From positions 310,001 to 374,000 of the forward strand of contig CAWGCG010000004.1 of NCBI GenBank assembly GCA_963821025.1: 64,000 nucleotides of DNA, in the 5' to 3' direction. This stretch comes from WHSW01 sp963821025. Its GTDB lineage: Bacteria; Actinomycetota; Thermoleophilia; Solirubrobacterales; 70-9. Below are positions 33,422-41,978 of this stretch, piece by piece (position 1 is the first letter of the stretch; each line of letters opens with the position of its first letter). Below the pieces are notes generated by a model, which was not told where the DNA came from, did not search any database, and saw only the letters and a program-made list of their open reading frames with translations. Both the position numbers and the translations under genes were made by a program.

Positions 33422-34665
33422 TGGCGCTGAGGGTGGCCGAGCACGCGTTTCGCACCGACACCGGGCGCCAGAGGACCGCCAACGAGGACTCCTATTACGC
33501 CAAGGCACCGGTGTTCGCCGTCGCCGACGGGATGGGAGGGGCGCAGGCGGGCGAGGTCGCCTCGCGGATCGCGGTCGAGTCCTTCGAGCCGGCCGATCGC
33601 TCGCAGGGCTCGCCCGAGGCGCACCTGCGCGCGATCGCCGAGGCCGCCAACCAACGCATCCACAACCTCGCCCAGAACGACTCGAGCCGCTCCGGGATGG
33701 GCACGACGCTGACCGCGGCGATCGTCGAGGGCGACGATGTCTCCTTTGCCCACGTCGGCGACAGCCGCGCCTACGTCTATCGCGACGGCGACCTGCGGCT
33801 GCTGACCTCGGACCACTCGCTGGTCGAAGAGCTGCGTCGCCAGGGCCGGCTCACCGAGGCGCAGGCCGAGGACCACCCGCAGCGCTCGATCATCACCCGT
33901 GCCCTGGGGCCCGAGGACGAGGTCGAGGTCGACACGCTCAGCTTCAGCGCCCGCCCCGGCGACGTCTTCCTGATCTGCTCGGACGGGCTGACGACGATGC
34001 TCCGCGACGAGGCGATCGCCGCTGCGCTGGCCGAGAGCGAGAGCCTGGACGCGGCCGCCCGGCGGCTGGTCGAGGCGGCAAACGAGGCCGGCGGGCGCGA
34101 CAACATCACCGTCGTCGCCTTCCGCCTGGAGGAGGGCGAGGCCGTCGGCGCGGACGATGGCGCGACGCTGGTCGGGCCGACGGCCGCGGATGAGGGGCTG
34201 ACCGCGGATGCGGTGCGAGCAGGGAGCAGGGAGCGGGGAGCGGCCAGGCCTCGCCGCACGCGGCTGAGGACCGCCGCCAAGGTCCTCGCGGTGCTGATCA
34301 TCCTCGCGGGCATCGGCGTCGCCGCCGTCTGGGGCGCCCGCCAGGTCTACTTCCTCGGCATCGACGAGGGCGGGCGGATCGCGATCTACCGCGGCCTCCC
34401 GTACGACCTGCCGCTCGACGTCAGCCTCTATACCGAGCAGTACTCCGTCGGCGTCCAGGCCGAGTCGATCCCGGCGGATCGCCGCGGCAGCATCACCGAT
34501 CACGAGCTGCGCTCGCGCGACGACGCGGTCTCGCTGCTCGACGACCTCGAGGCCTCGGCGGTTCCACCGTTGCCCCAACCCCCTGCGAATCCGCCATCGG
34601 GCGGGACCGCGACCACCGACCAGCAGCCGGCCGCCAAGCCCAACCGCGGGGAAAAGCCGAATTGA
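33421..34665 (+). CDS. pstP: PP2C-type Ser/Thr phosphatase PstP
   Basis: 414 residues. Cytoplasmic PP2C domain with RTANEDSYY, VADGMGGAQAGEVA, GMGTTLTAA, HVGDSRAY, CSDGLTTML and GGRDNITVV, which give the Asp ligands for two Mn ions. A linker encoded partly by heptamer repeats leads to a membrane helix (about residues 284-308) and a 100-residue outer domain ending in Pro/Lys. It reverses phosphorylation by the kinases of this operon. Confidence 0.94.
   Translation: MALRVAEHAFRTDTGRQRTANEDSYYAKAPVFAVADGMGGAQAGEVASRIAVESFEPADRSQGSPEAHLRAIAEAANQRIHNLAQNDSSRSGMGTTLTAAIVEGDDVSFAHVGDSRAYVYRDGDLRLLTSDHSLVEELRRQGRLTEAQAEDHPQRSIITRALGPEDEVEVDTLSFSARPGDVFLICSDGLTTMLRDEAIAAALAESESLDAAARRLVEAANEAGGRDNITVVAFRLEEGEAVGADDGATLVGPTAADEGLTADAVRAGSRERGAARPRRTRLRTAAKVLAVLIILAGIGVAAVWGARQVYFLGIDEGGRIAIYRGLPYDLPLDVSLYTEQYSVGVQAESIPADRRGSITDHELRSRDDAVSLLDDLEASAVPPLPQPPANPPSGGTATTDQQPAAKPNRGEKPN
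34217..34244 (+). repeat. Heptamer array in the pstP linker
   Basis: Four units: GAGCAGG, GAGCAGG, GAGCGGG, GAGCGGC. It encodes part of the linker (GSRERGAA) between the PP2C domain and the membrane helix. The same GAGCAGG unit recurs at 57227. Confidence 0.8.
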
Positions 34666-35999
34666 GCGCCAGAAACCGCGAGCTGCTGGCGCTCGTCCCG
34701 GTCGCGATCCTCCTGGTTGCGGGGTTCACCGCGGTCTTCATCACCGATTCGAAGCAGGGCGAGATCAGTGACCTCTCGCTGACCTATGGCGGCTACTTCC
34801 TCGCGCTCTGCCTGGCCGCGCACCTGTTCCTTCGCTTTCGCCTACCGAACGCGGACCCCTACCTGTTTCCCCTCTGCGCGCTGCTCGCCGCGATCGGGCT
34901 CGTCGTCATCTACCGGATCGACGACCAGCTCGCCTTCGACCAGGCGTCCGTGTTCGTGCTCGGGCTGGTCGTCTTCTGCCTGACGATCATCTTCCTGCGC
35001 GATTACCACGTGCTCGAGCGCTACCGCTACCTGATCGCGATCGCCGGGATCCTGCTCTTGCTCGGCCCGTTCATCACCCGCAATCAGACCAACGGCGCCT
35101 ATCTCAGCCTCGACCTCGGCCCGATCTCGTTCCAGCCCTCGGAGCTGGCGAAGCTGTGCATCGTCATCTTCCTCGCCAGCTACCTGGCCGAGAAGCGGGA
35201 GATGCTCTCGGTCGCCGCGCGCCGCGTCGCCGGGCTGACGATCCCGCCGCTCAAGCACTTCGGTCCGCTGCTGGTCGTCTGGGGCGCGGCGATGCTGATG
35301 TTGGTCTTCATCCGCGACCTCGGCAGCTCGCTGATGTTCTTCGGCGCCTTCCTGGCGCTGCTCTACGTCGCCACCGGCCGCCTCTCCTACGTGCTCGCCG
35401 GGTTGGCGTTGTTCGCGGTCGGCGCCTACGTGCTCGGCACCAACATCTCCCACGTCGAGGAGCGCTTCGACATCTGGCTCGACCCGTTCGCGAGCAACGC
35501 GCCGGGCGCCGGTCAGGTGCAGCAGTCGCTGTTCGCCCAGGCCGACGGTGGGCTCTTCGGCCAGGGCCTGGGCGAGGCGCTGCTGAAGCTGCCCGGGCCG
35601 TTCGCTCCCGACTGCCACGTCTCGTTCCCCGAATGCGGCAGCATCCTGCCGGCGCCGCACACCGACTTCATCTTCGCCGTGATCACGATGGAGCTCGGCC
35701 TGTTCGGCGCCTGCGCCGTGATCCTGATCTACGCGCTGATCGCCGCGCGTGGCTTCAAGGCCGCGGTGATGGCGCCCGACGGCTTCTCGAAGCTGCTCGC
35801 CGCCGGGCTCACGGCGATCTTCGCCCTGCAGGCGTTCGTGATCATCGGCGGGGTCACCAAGGTGATCCCGCTGACCGGCGTCACGCTTCCGTTCGTGTCC
35901 TTCGGCGGCAGCTCGATCGTCGCCAACATGATCTTGCTGGCGCTCTTGCTGTTGGTCTCCGACCGCGCCCGCCGCCCCCAGCCGGAGCCGCGGTCGTGA
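34662..35999 (+). CDS. rodA: SEDS peptidoglycan glycosyltransferase (FtsW/RodA family)
   Basis: 445 residues with about ten to twelve membrane helices. It has the SEDS motifs NGAYLSLDLGPISFQPSELAKL, FIRDLGSSLMFF (catalytic Asp region), PAPHTDFIFAVI and TGVTLPFVSFGGSSIVANM. It polymerises lipid II together with the transpeptidase encoded next. The start TTG overlaps the pstP stop, and its stop overlaps the pbpA GTG. RodA or FtsW cannot be separated by sequence alone; the operon place matches mycobacterial rodA. Confidence 0.92.
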   Translation: MSARNRELLALVPVAILLVAGFTAVFITDSKQGEISDLSLTYGGYFLALCLAAHLFLRFRLPNADPYLFPLCALLAAIGLVVIYRIDDQLAFDQASVFVLGLVVFCLTIIFLRDYHVLERYRYLIAIAGILLLLGPFITRNQTNGAYLSLDLGPISFQPSELAKLCIVIFLASYLAEKREMLSVAARRVAGLTIPPLKHFGPLLVVWGAAMLMLVFIRDLGSSLMFFGAFLALLYVATGRLSYVLAGLALFAVGAYVLGTNISHVEERFDIWLDPFASNAPGAGQVQQSLFAQADGGLFGQGLGEALLKLPGPFAPDCHVSFPECGSILPAPHTDFIFAVITMELGLFGACAVILIYALIAARGFKAAVMAPDGFSKLLAAGLTAIFALQAFVIIGGVTKVIPLTGVTLPFVSFGGSSIVANMILLALLLLVSDRARRPQPEPRS

Positions 36000-37456
36000 A
36001 CCGGCCGATCGTCCGCATCTACGTGCTCGTGCTGTTGTTGTTCACGACCCTCGTCTACTTCACCTCGAAGTGGGCCGTGTTCGACGCGGAGGAGCTGGAG
36101 GGAAAGACGCAGAACCGCCGGCCGCTGATCGAAGAGCAACAGATCCCGCGCGGCTCGATCACCACCTCCGACGGCGTCCTGGTCGCCGAGAGCCTGCCCG
36201 AGGGTGGCGGCAACGCCCCGGTCTACGTGCGCCGCTATCCGCAGGGCGCGCTCTTCGGCCACCCGGTCGGCTACAGCTTCGTCGACGTTCCCCGAACGGG
36301 CATCGAGCTCGCCGAGAACGACCTGCTGATCGGGGAGGAGAACGAGTTCGCCTCGATCATCGACCAGATCCGCAACCAACAGCCCGAGGGCGCCGACATC
36401 ACGCTGACGATCGACGCCGAGGCGCAGCGGATCGCCACCGACGGGCTGCAGGCGGCTGTCACCGACCCCGAGAGCCCGGGGGCTGCCCTGGTCGCGATCG
36501 AGCCCGACACCGGCGCGGTGCGGGCGATGGCCTCGGTGCCCGGGTTCGATCCGAACGCGATCGGCGAGGCCGGCGACCTCGGCGAGTTGAACTCCGATCC
36601 CGCGTCGCCGTTGCTCAACCGTCCCACCCAGAGCACCTATCCGCCGGGTTCGACGATGAAGGTCGTCACCGCCGCGGCGGCGCTCGACTCGGGCGAGTTC
36701 GAGCCCTCAACCGTGCTCAACGCCGACTCGCCGAAGGAGATCAGCGGCGTCCCGCTCGACAACGCCGGTGGCGAGAGCTTCGGCGACATCGACATGACCA
36801 CGGCGCTCACCAACTCGGTCAACACATACTGGGCTCAGGTGGGCGAGCAGCTCGGCGCCGAGACGATGGTCGACTACATGAAGCGGTTCGGCTTCTACTC
36901 CGACCCCGAGCTCGATTTCCCGTCCGACCAGATGACCCCAAGTGGCGTGATCTCCGACGGCAAGCTGGTCGAGGACGACTTCGACGTCGGCCGGGTCGCG
37001 ATCGGCCAGGGCGGCGAGGAGGGACAGCTGCTGGCGACAGCGACCCAGATGGCGGAGGTGGCGGCGACCGTCGCCAACGACGGCACGCTGATGCGCCTGA
37101 CCTTCCTCGAGCAGGCCAAGGACCCTGACGGGCGGGTGATCGAGGAGCTCGAGCCTGACGAGCAGTCGGAGGTGATCGGCGAGGAGGCCGCTGGCCAGCT
37201 GAACGAGATGATGACGAGCGTCACCCAGGAGGGGACCGCCGCGGGGCTCAGCGTCGACGGGGTCGAGTTCGCCGGCAAGACCGGCACCGCTGAGATCGAT
37301 CTCGAGGGCACGAACCAGCCCTGGTTCATCGCCTTTGCTCCCTCCCAGGACCCGCAGATCGCGGTCGCGGCGACGGTGGAGCGCTGCCAGAGCTGCTTCG
37401 GCGGCGAGGTCGCGGGTCCGATCGCGACCCAGGTGATGGAGAGCCTGCTGAATTGA
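35996..37456 (+). CDS. pbpA: Class B penicillin-binding protein (PbpA-like transpeptidase)
   Basis: 486 residues. N-terminal membrane helix, then the transpeptidase domain with S219-T-M-K222 (active-site SxxK), S274-V-N276 and K428-T-G430. Motif order and spacing are normal. The front non-catalytic region is short, as in mycobacterial PbpA. It cross-links peptidoglycan in complex with the SEDS protein. GTG start coupled to the preceding gene. Confidence 0.94.
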   Translation: MNRPIVRIYVLVLLLFTTLVYFTSKWAVFDAEELEGKTQNRRPLIEEQQIPRGSITTSDGVLVAESLPEGGGNAPVYVRRYPQGALFGHPVGYSFVDVPRTGIELAENDLLIGEENEFASIIDQIRNQQPEGADITLTIDAEAQRIATDGLQAAVTDPESPGAALVAIEPDTGAVRAMASVPGFDPNAIGEAGDLGELNSDPASPLLNRPTQSTYPPGSTMKVVTAAAALDSGEFEPSTVLNADSPKEISGVPLDNAGGESFGDIDMTTALTNSVNTYWAQVGEQLGAETMVDYMKRFGFYSDPELDFPSDQMTPSGVISDGKLVEDDFDVGRVAIGQGGEEGQLLATATQMAEVAATVANDGTLMRLTFLEQAKDPDGRVIEELEPDEQSEVIGEEAAGQLNEMMTSVTQEGTAAGLSVDGVEFAGKTGTAEIDLEGTNQPWFIAFAPSQDPQIAVAATVERCQSCFGGEVAGPIATQVMESLLN

Positions 37457-37520
37457 GTAGGCAGTTCGCAGTAGGCAGTAAGCAGAGGCGCGCCACCACT
37501 GCCTACTGCCCACTGCCTAC
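37457..37520 (+). repeat. Heptamer-built hairpin element, copy 2 (pbpA-pknB)
   Basis: The left arm 37457-37485 has four heptamers (GTAGGCA, GTTCGCA, GTAGGCA, GTAAGCA). A 13-nt loop and a 22-nt complementary right arm (37499-37520) follow. The stem pairs at about 18 of 22 positions. The first 24 bases are identical to copy 1, including the odd GTTCGCA unit. It begins directly after the pbpA TGA. The shared trailer (ACTTGGAGAG) includes the pknB ribosome-binding site. Confidence 0.85.
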
Positions 37521-37532
37521 TTGGAGAGACGC

Positions 37533-39413
37533 ATGCGCCTAGAGCGCGGCGCGAGAGTCGGTGATCGCTACACCCTGATCGACCGGCTCGGCAGCGGCGG
37601 CATGGCCGACGTCTGGCTCGCCGCCGACGCCATGCTCGGCCGCCGGGTCGCGCTCAAGTTCCTGCACGAGCGCTTCGCCCAGGATCAGCAGTTCGTCGAG
37701 CGCTTTCGCCGCGAGGCGCAATCGGCAGCCGGGCTTCAGCATCCGAACGTGGTCGGGGTCTACGACCGGGGTTCCGACGCGGGGCGCCAGTGGATCGCGA
37801 TGGAGTACGTCGAGGGCGCCTCGCTGAAGGAGTTGATCGGACGCGGGCTGAGCGTCGCCGAGGCGGTCGAGATCGTCCGCCAGATCCTCCAGGGTGCGAA
37901 GTTCGCCCACGAGCGCGGCATCGTCCATCGCGACTTAAAGCCCCAGAACGTGCTCGTCGACCGCGACGGCCGCGCGCGGGTGACCGACTTCGGCATCGCC
38001 CGGGCCGGCTCCTCGGAGATCACCGCGACCGGGTCGGTGCTCGGGACCGCTCAGTACCTCTCGCCCGAGCAGGCGCAGGGATTGGACGTCACCGCCGCCT
38101 CCGACATCTACTCGGTCGGCATCCTGCTCTACGAGGCGCTCACCCGCCGGGTGCCGTTCGACGCCGAGGAGCCGGTCGCGGTGGCGCTGAAGCAGATCTC
38201 CGAGCAGCCGCGCCCGCCGTCGCAGCTGAACCCGGAGGTGACCCCGGCGCTCGATGCTGTCGTGCTCAAGGCGCTGGCTAAGGAGCCGGCGAACCGGTTT
38301 GCCTCGGCGGAGGAGTTCATCCGGGCGCTCGATGCGGCCGAGGCCGATCCCTCCGGCGGGGCTCTCGGCGCCACCGCCGCCTACGCACCCGTGGCGCTCG
38401 GCGCGCTCGCCGGAGCCGATGCCGCCGAGGCGGTTCAGGAGGCGCCCGCCCTCGAGCAGCCCAAGCGCGGCTGGGTCACCCGCCGCAGGGCGATCGTGCT
38501 CGCCGCGCTCGCCTTGGCTGCCGCCGGGGTCGGCGCCTGGGCGCTGACCCGGACCGAGCAGGTGAACGTTCCCGCTGTGATCGAGCAGCAGCTCGCGGAG
38601 GCGCGTTCTCTGCTCGAGCGAAGAGGGTTCGAGGTCTCTGTCTCGACGGTCGAGAACTGCTCTGAGCCCAACACGGTGATCGAACAGCAGCCGCCGGCCG
38701 GAACCGAGGTCGAGGAGGGTTCGCGAGTGACCCTGACCGCGAGCCTTGGGAGCACGGTCAAGGTCCCGCCGGTTCGCGGACAGAGCCTGGCCGCCGCCCG
38801 GAGTCGGCTCGAGAAGGCCAACCTGCTGGTCGAGACGAGCGAACGCCCCTCGCGCGAGATCGACGCGGGGAGGGTGATCTCGAGCGCACCGCCCGCCGGC
38901 GCCGAGGTCGGGTGCCAGGCCACGGTCTCGTTGGCCGTCTCCAAGGGCCCGAACCTGGTCACGCTCCCGAACGTGCTCGACGAGCAGCAGGAGGTGGCCG
39001 AGGCCGAACTCGAGCGGCTCGGGTTCATCGTCAACGTCGAGACGAAGAACGCCGATCAGCCTGAGGGCACCGTGATCGTTCAGGATCCGGGCGGCGGCTC
39101 GGAGCTCCTGCGCGGCGACCGGGTCACGATCGTGGTCTCGACCGGGGCCGGCTCGGTCATCGTGCCGAGCGTCGCGGGACAATCCGAGGATGCCGCCGTC
39201 GACCTGCTGCGAAGCCGTGGGCTCAGCGTCGCCGTGATCGATCAGGACACCGACGTGCAGTCCGACGACGGGCGGGTGCTCGAGCAGGCGCCGAGCTCGG
39301 GCACCAGGCTGCGCGCGGGCGAAGAGGTGACGATCGTCGTCGGGAAGTTCACCGAGCCGGTCGAGGTCTCGCCGGGGACATCGAACACGACGACGCCCGG
39401 CGGGACGCCCTGA
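37533..39413 (+). CDS. pknB: Ser/Thr protein kinase PknB with four PASTA domains
   Basis: 626 residues. Kinase domain with LGSGGMADVWLA, K42, H132-R-D-L-K-P-Q-N, DFG and GTAQYLSPEQA. A juxtamembrane Ala-rich linker, one helix at about 318-340, and four extracellular PASTA repeats (about 345-413, 414-481, 482-550, 551-618) follow. A Thr/Pro-rich tail ends the protein. PASTA domains sense muropeptides or lipid II. ATG 37533 has GGAGAG five bases upstream; an upstream TTG would add four residues. Confidence 0.95.
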   Translation: MRLERGARVGDRYTLIDRLGSGGMADVWLAADAMLGRRVALKFLHERFAQDQQFVERFRREAQSAAGLQHPNVVGVYDRGSDAGRQWIAMEYVEGASLKELIGRGLSVAEAVEIVRQILQGAKFAHERGIVHRDLKPQNVLVDRDGRARVTDFGIARAGSSEITATGSVLGTAQYLSPEQAQGLDVTAASDIYSVGILLYEALTRRVPFDAEEPVAVALKQISEQPRPPSQLNPEVTPALDAVVLKALAKEPANRFASAEEFIRALDAAEADPSGGALGATAAYAPVALGALAGADAAEAVQEAPALEQPKRGWVTRRRAIVLAALALAAAGVGAWALTRTEQVNVPAVIEQQLAEARSLLERRGFEVSVSTVENCSEPNTVIEQQPPAGTEVEEGSRVTLTASLGSTVKVPPVRGQSLAAARSRLEKANLLVETSERPSREIDAGRVISSAPPAGAEVGCQATVSLAVSKGPNLVTLPNVLDEQQEVAEAELERLGFIVNVETKNADQPEGTVIVQDPGGGSELLRGDRVTIVVSTGAGSVIVPSVAGQSEDAAVDLLRSRGLSVAVIDQDTDVQSDDGRVLEQAPSSGTRLRAGEEVTIVVGKFTEPVEVSPGTSNTTTPGGTP

Positions 39414-40402
39414 TGCGGGTCGCCGTGATCCGCGGCGGGCGCTCGTCCGAGCACGAGATCTCGCTGCAGTCCGGAGCCTCGGTGGCCGAGGGCCTGCGCG
39501 AGGGCGGCCACGAGGTGGTCGAGGTGCTGATCGAGCGCGACGGCCGCTGGATTGCAGGCGGCGCCGAGGTCGAGATGCGCGCGGGCGCCGGGCTGCTCGG
39601 CTGCGAGGTCGCCTTTCCGGTCCTGCACGGGCCCTTCGGCGAGGACGGCACCGTCCAGGGCCTGCTCGAATGCCTCGACGTCGCCTACGCCGGGCCGAGC
39701 GTGCTCGCCGCAGCGATCTCGATGGACAAGCTCGTATGCAAGCGCCTGCTCGCCTTCGAAGGGCTGCCGCAGGTCGAGTTCGCCGAGGTCGGCGAGCCGG
39801 GGTGGCGCGAGCACGTCGCCGCGATGCCGAAGCCGCTGTGGGTGAAGCCGTCGCGGCTCGGCTCGAGCGTCGGCATCTCACGGGTCTCGAGTCCGGAGTC
39901 CGAGCTCGAGGCCGCGATCGAGACCGCCCTCGGCCACGACCCGCGGGTGATCGTCGAGTCAGACGCCGGGGGCCGGGAGGTCGAGTGCTCGGTGATCGGC
40001 AACCCGGGGATCGGCGACGCTGAGAGCGTCGAGGTCTCGCTCCCCGGGGCGATCGTGACCAAGGCGTCCGATTGGTATGACTTCGAGGCCAAGTACGCCG
40101 AGGGCGGGATGGAGCTGCTGGTGCCGGCGCCGCTCGACCCACCGGTGACCGACCGTGTGCGCGAGCTCGCCGCGCTTGTCTTCCGGGCGATCGGCGGCAC
40201 CGGCTTGGCCCGCTGCGACTTCTTCGTCCGCGAGGACGGCGAGGTCCTCGTCAACGAGATCAACACGATCCCCGGGTTCACCGCGACCAGCGTCTTCGGC
40301 AAGCTGTTCGAGGCCGGCGGCGTCGGTTATCCCGAGCTCTGCGACAAGCTCGTCCGGCTCGGCGCCGACCGCTACCGCCGCGAGCGCAGCTACCGGTTCT
40401 AG
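39413..40402 (+). CDS. ddl: D-alanine--D-alanine ligase
   Basis: 329 residues. ATP-grasp enzyme with RVAVIRGGRSSEHEISLQSG, PVLHGPFGEDGTVQGLLE, KPSRLGSSVGISR, and the metal site VNEINTIPGFTATS. It makes the D-Ala-D-Ala dipeptide of peptidoglycan precursors. The start overlaps the pknB stop (TGATG), tying precursor supply to the growth operon; its stop overlaps the convergent kinase gene by four bases. The Phe-free active-site loop DWYDFEAKYAEGG fits a D-Ala rather than D-Lac ligase. Confidence 0.93.
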   Translation: MRVAVIRGGRSSEHEISLQSGASVAEGLREGGHEVVEVLIERDGRWIAGGAEVEMRAGAGLLGCEVAFPVLHGPFGEDGTVQGLLECLDVAYAGPSVLAAAISMDKLVCKRLLAFEGLPQVEFAEVGEPGWREHVAAMPKPLWVKPSRLGSSVGISRVSSPESELEAAIETALGHDPRVIVESDAGGREVECSVIGNPGIGDAESVEVSLPGAIVTKASDWYDFEAKYAEGGMELLVPAPLDPPVTDRVRELAALVFRAIGGTGLARCDFFVREDGEVLVNEINTIPGFTATSVFGKLFEAGGVGYPELCDKLVRLGADRYRRERSYRF

Positions 40403-41922
40403 CTCGCGGTCAGCTGCGTCTCGGAGATCTCCACCTTGTACTCCCCCGGCGCGCCGGCGAGCTTGGTCAGCCAGATCAGGTAGTACTGCGCCGGCTCTCC
40501 GACGTCGAGCTCGATCGCCTCGTCCTCGTCGGCTCCGGCGACCGAGCCGACCGGCTCGCCCCACGCCTCGAGCGTCTGCGGCGGGCCGGTCGCGGCGGCG
40601 TAGATGTCGGCGTCCCAGCCACCCTCGGTCGTGCTGATCGAGATGCTCGTGCCGTCCACCGGCTCCCCGGCATCGACGATCAGGCCGACCCCGGGCTTGC
40701 CGGCGGCATCCTCGACGACCGCTGAGGCCGTGTACTCCTCTGTCGGCCAGGCCGTCTCCGTATCGCCGTCGATCGCGAGGGAGGCCTCGTCGCCATGCTC
40801 GACGCTGTCGCCGAGCGGGTCGAAGTCCTCGGCGCCGACCAGTGCGACCTCGGTGCCGGGCGGGGCGGGCTCGCCACCGCCACCGCCGCCACCCTCGTTG
40901 CGGGCGCGCTCGCTGCCGAGCCCGGCGATCAGCAGGGCCGCTGCGGTGCCGGCGAGGACCAGCAGGATGCCGGCGACCGAGACCCGGCGGGGGGTGAACA
41001 GGCGGTGGCGACGAGGTACCGAGTCGAGCACCGTGGTCGCCTCGCCGCTCGAGCGCCCGGCGCGGGCCACCTCGACCTCGAGCGCGTCCTCGAGGTCGTC
41101 GAGCATCGCCTGCATGTCGGGATACCGCTTGTCGGGCTTCTTCTCGGTGGCGCGCTCGATCACGGCGGCGAGCGCCGCCGAGACCTCGGGCCGGCGCCGC
41201 TGCACGTTCGGCATCTTCTCGTTCACGTGCTTCATCGCCACTCCGACCAGATTCTCGGCCTGGAACGGGACCTCCCCGGTGAGCATCTCGTAGATCAACA
41301 CCCCGAGCGAGTAGATGTCCGAGCGCGCGTCGACCCCCTGTCCCATCGCCTGTTCGGGTGAGACGTAGTCGGTGGTCCCGAGCACGCGGCCCGTCTTGGT
41401 CAGGCCGTCCTGCTCGAGCTCGCGGGCGATCCCGAAATCGGTCACCTTCGCCCGTCCCTCGGCGTCGATGAGGACGTTCTGGGGCTTGACGTCGCGGTGG
41501 ACGAGCCGGCGCGCGTGAGCTGCCTGGAGCCCGCGCCCGACCTCGATCGCGTACGCCGCGGCCTCGTCCAGGGGCAGCTGTCCGAGCCGGTCGATCCGCT
41601 GCTTCAGCGTCTCGCCCTCGACGTATTCGAAGACGATGTAGGGACGCCCGCTGTCCTCGCCCGCGTCAATCACCGCGACCACGTTCGGGTGCGAGACCTG
41701 GGCGACCGCGCGCGCCTCGCGGCTGAAACGCTCGATCTGATCGGGCTCGTCGGAGATCTCGCGGTGCAGGACCTTCGCCGCGACCCAGCGCTCGAGCGTC
41801 TCGTCGCGGGCAAGATAGACGGTCGACATCCCGCCGGAGCCGAGCTTCTGCTCGAGCCGGTAGCGACGGGACAAGACCGTGCCCGTGAGCGCTCCCGCCG
41901 GCCCTGTCGTCGCTTCGCTCAT
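40399..41922 (-). CDS. Ser/Thr protein kinase with extracellular discoidin-like domain
   Basis: 507 residues. Kinase with LGSGGMSTVYLA, K50, H142-R-D-V-K-P-Q-N, DFG and GTTDYVSPEQA. One membrane helix (315-334) and a Gly-rich hinge of eight residues follow. The C-terminal beta domain of about 140 residues begins FDPLGDSVEHGDEASLAIDGDTETAW, a pattern common in F5/8-type (discoidin-like) sugar-binding folds. No PASTA repeats. It is convergent with ddl, so it is regulated apart from the pknB operon. The ATG has AGTGAGG upstream. The ligand is unknown; a wall or capsule glycan is a guess. Confidence 0.87.
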   Translation of the reverse strand: MSEATTGPAGALTGTVLSRRYRLEQKLGSGGMSTVYLARDETLERWVAAKVLHREISDEPDQIERFSREARAVAQVSHPNVVAVIDAGEDSGRPYIVFEYVEGETLKQRIDRLGQLPLDEAAAYAIEVGRGLQAAHARRLVHRDVKPQNVLIDAEGRAKVTDFGIARELEQDGLTKTGRVLGTTDYVSPEQAMGQGVDARSDIYSLGVLIYEMLTGEVPFQAENLVGVAMKHVNEKMPNVQRRRPEVSAALAAVIERATEKKPDKRYPDMQAMLDDLEDALEVEVARAGRSSGEATTVLDSVPRRHRLFTPRRVSVAGILLVLAGTAAALLIAGLGSERARNEGGGGGGGEPAPPGTEVALVGAEDFDPLGDSVEHGDEASLAIDGDTETAWPTEEYTASAVVEDAAGKPGVGLIVDAGEPVDGTSISISTTEGGWDADIYAAATGPPQTLEAWGEPVGSVAGADEDEAIELDVGEPAQYYLIWLTKLAGAPGEYKVEISETQLTAS

Positions 41923-41978
41923 CGCCTCACTATTTTCAACCCTCGTGCGCTCCCCGCGCTTCGCTGCCCGCTGTTTGC

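Noticed and set aside
40872..40895. Run of GCC/ACC triplets in the third kinase gene, looking like a microsatellite
   Set aside because: It is a Gly-codon run encoding a flexible hinge after the membrane helix. It is a 3-base period, not one of the heptamer arrays.
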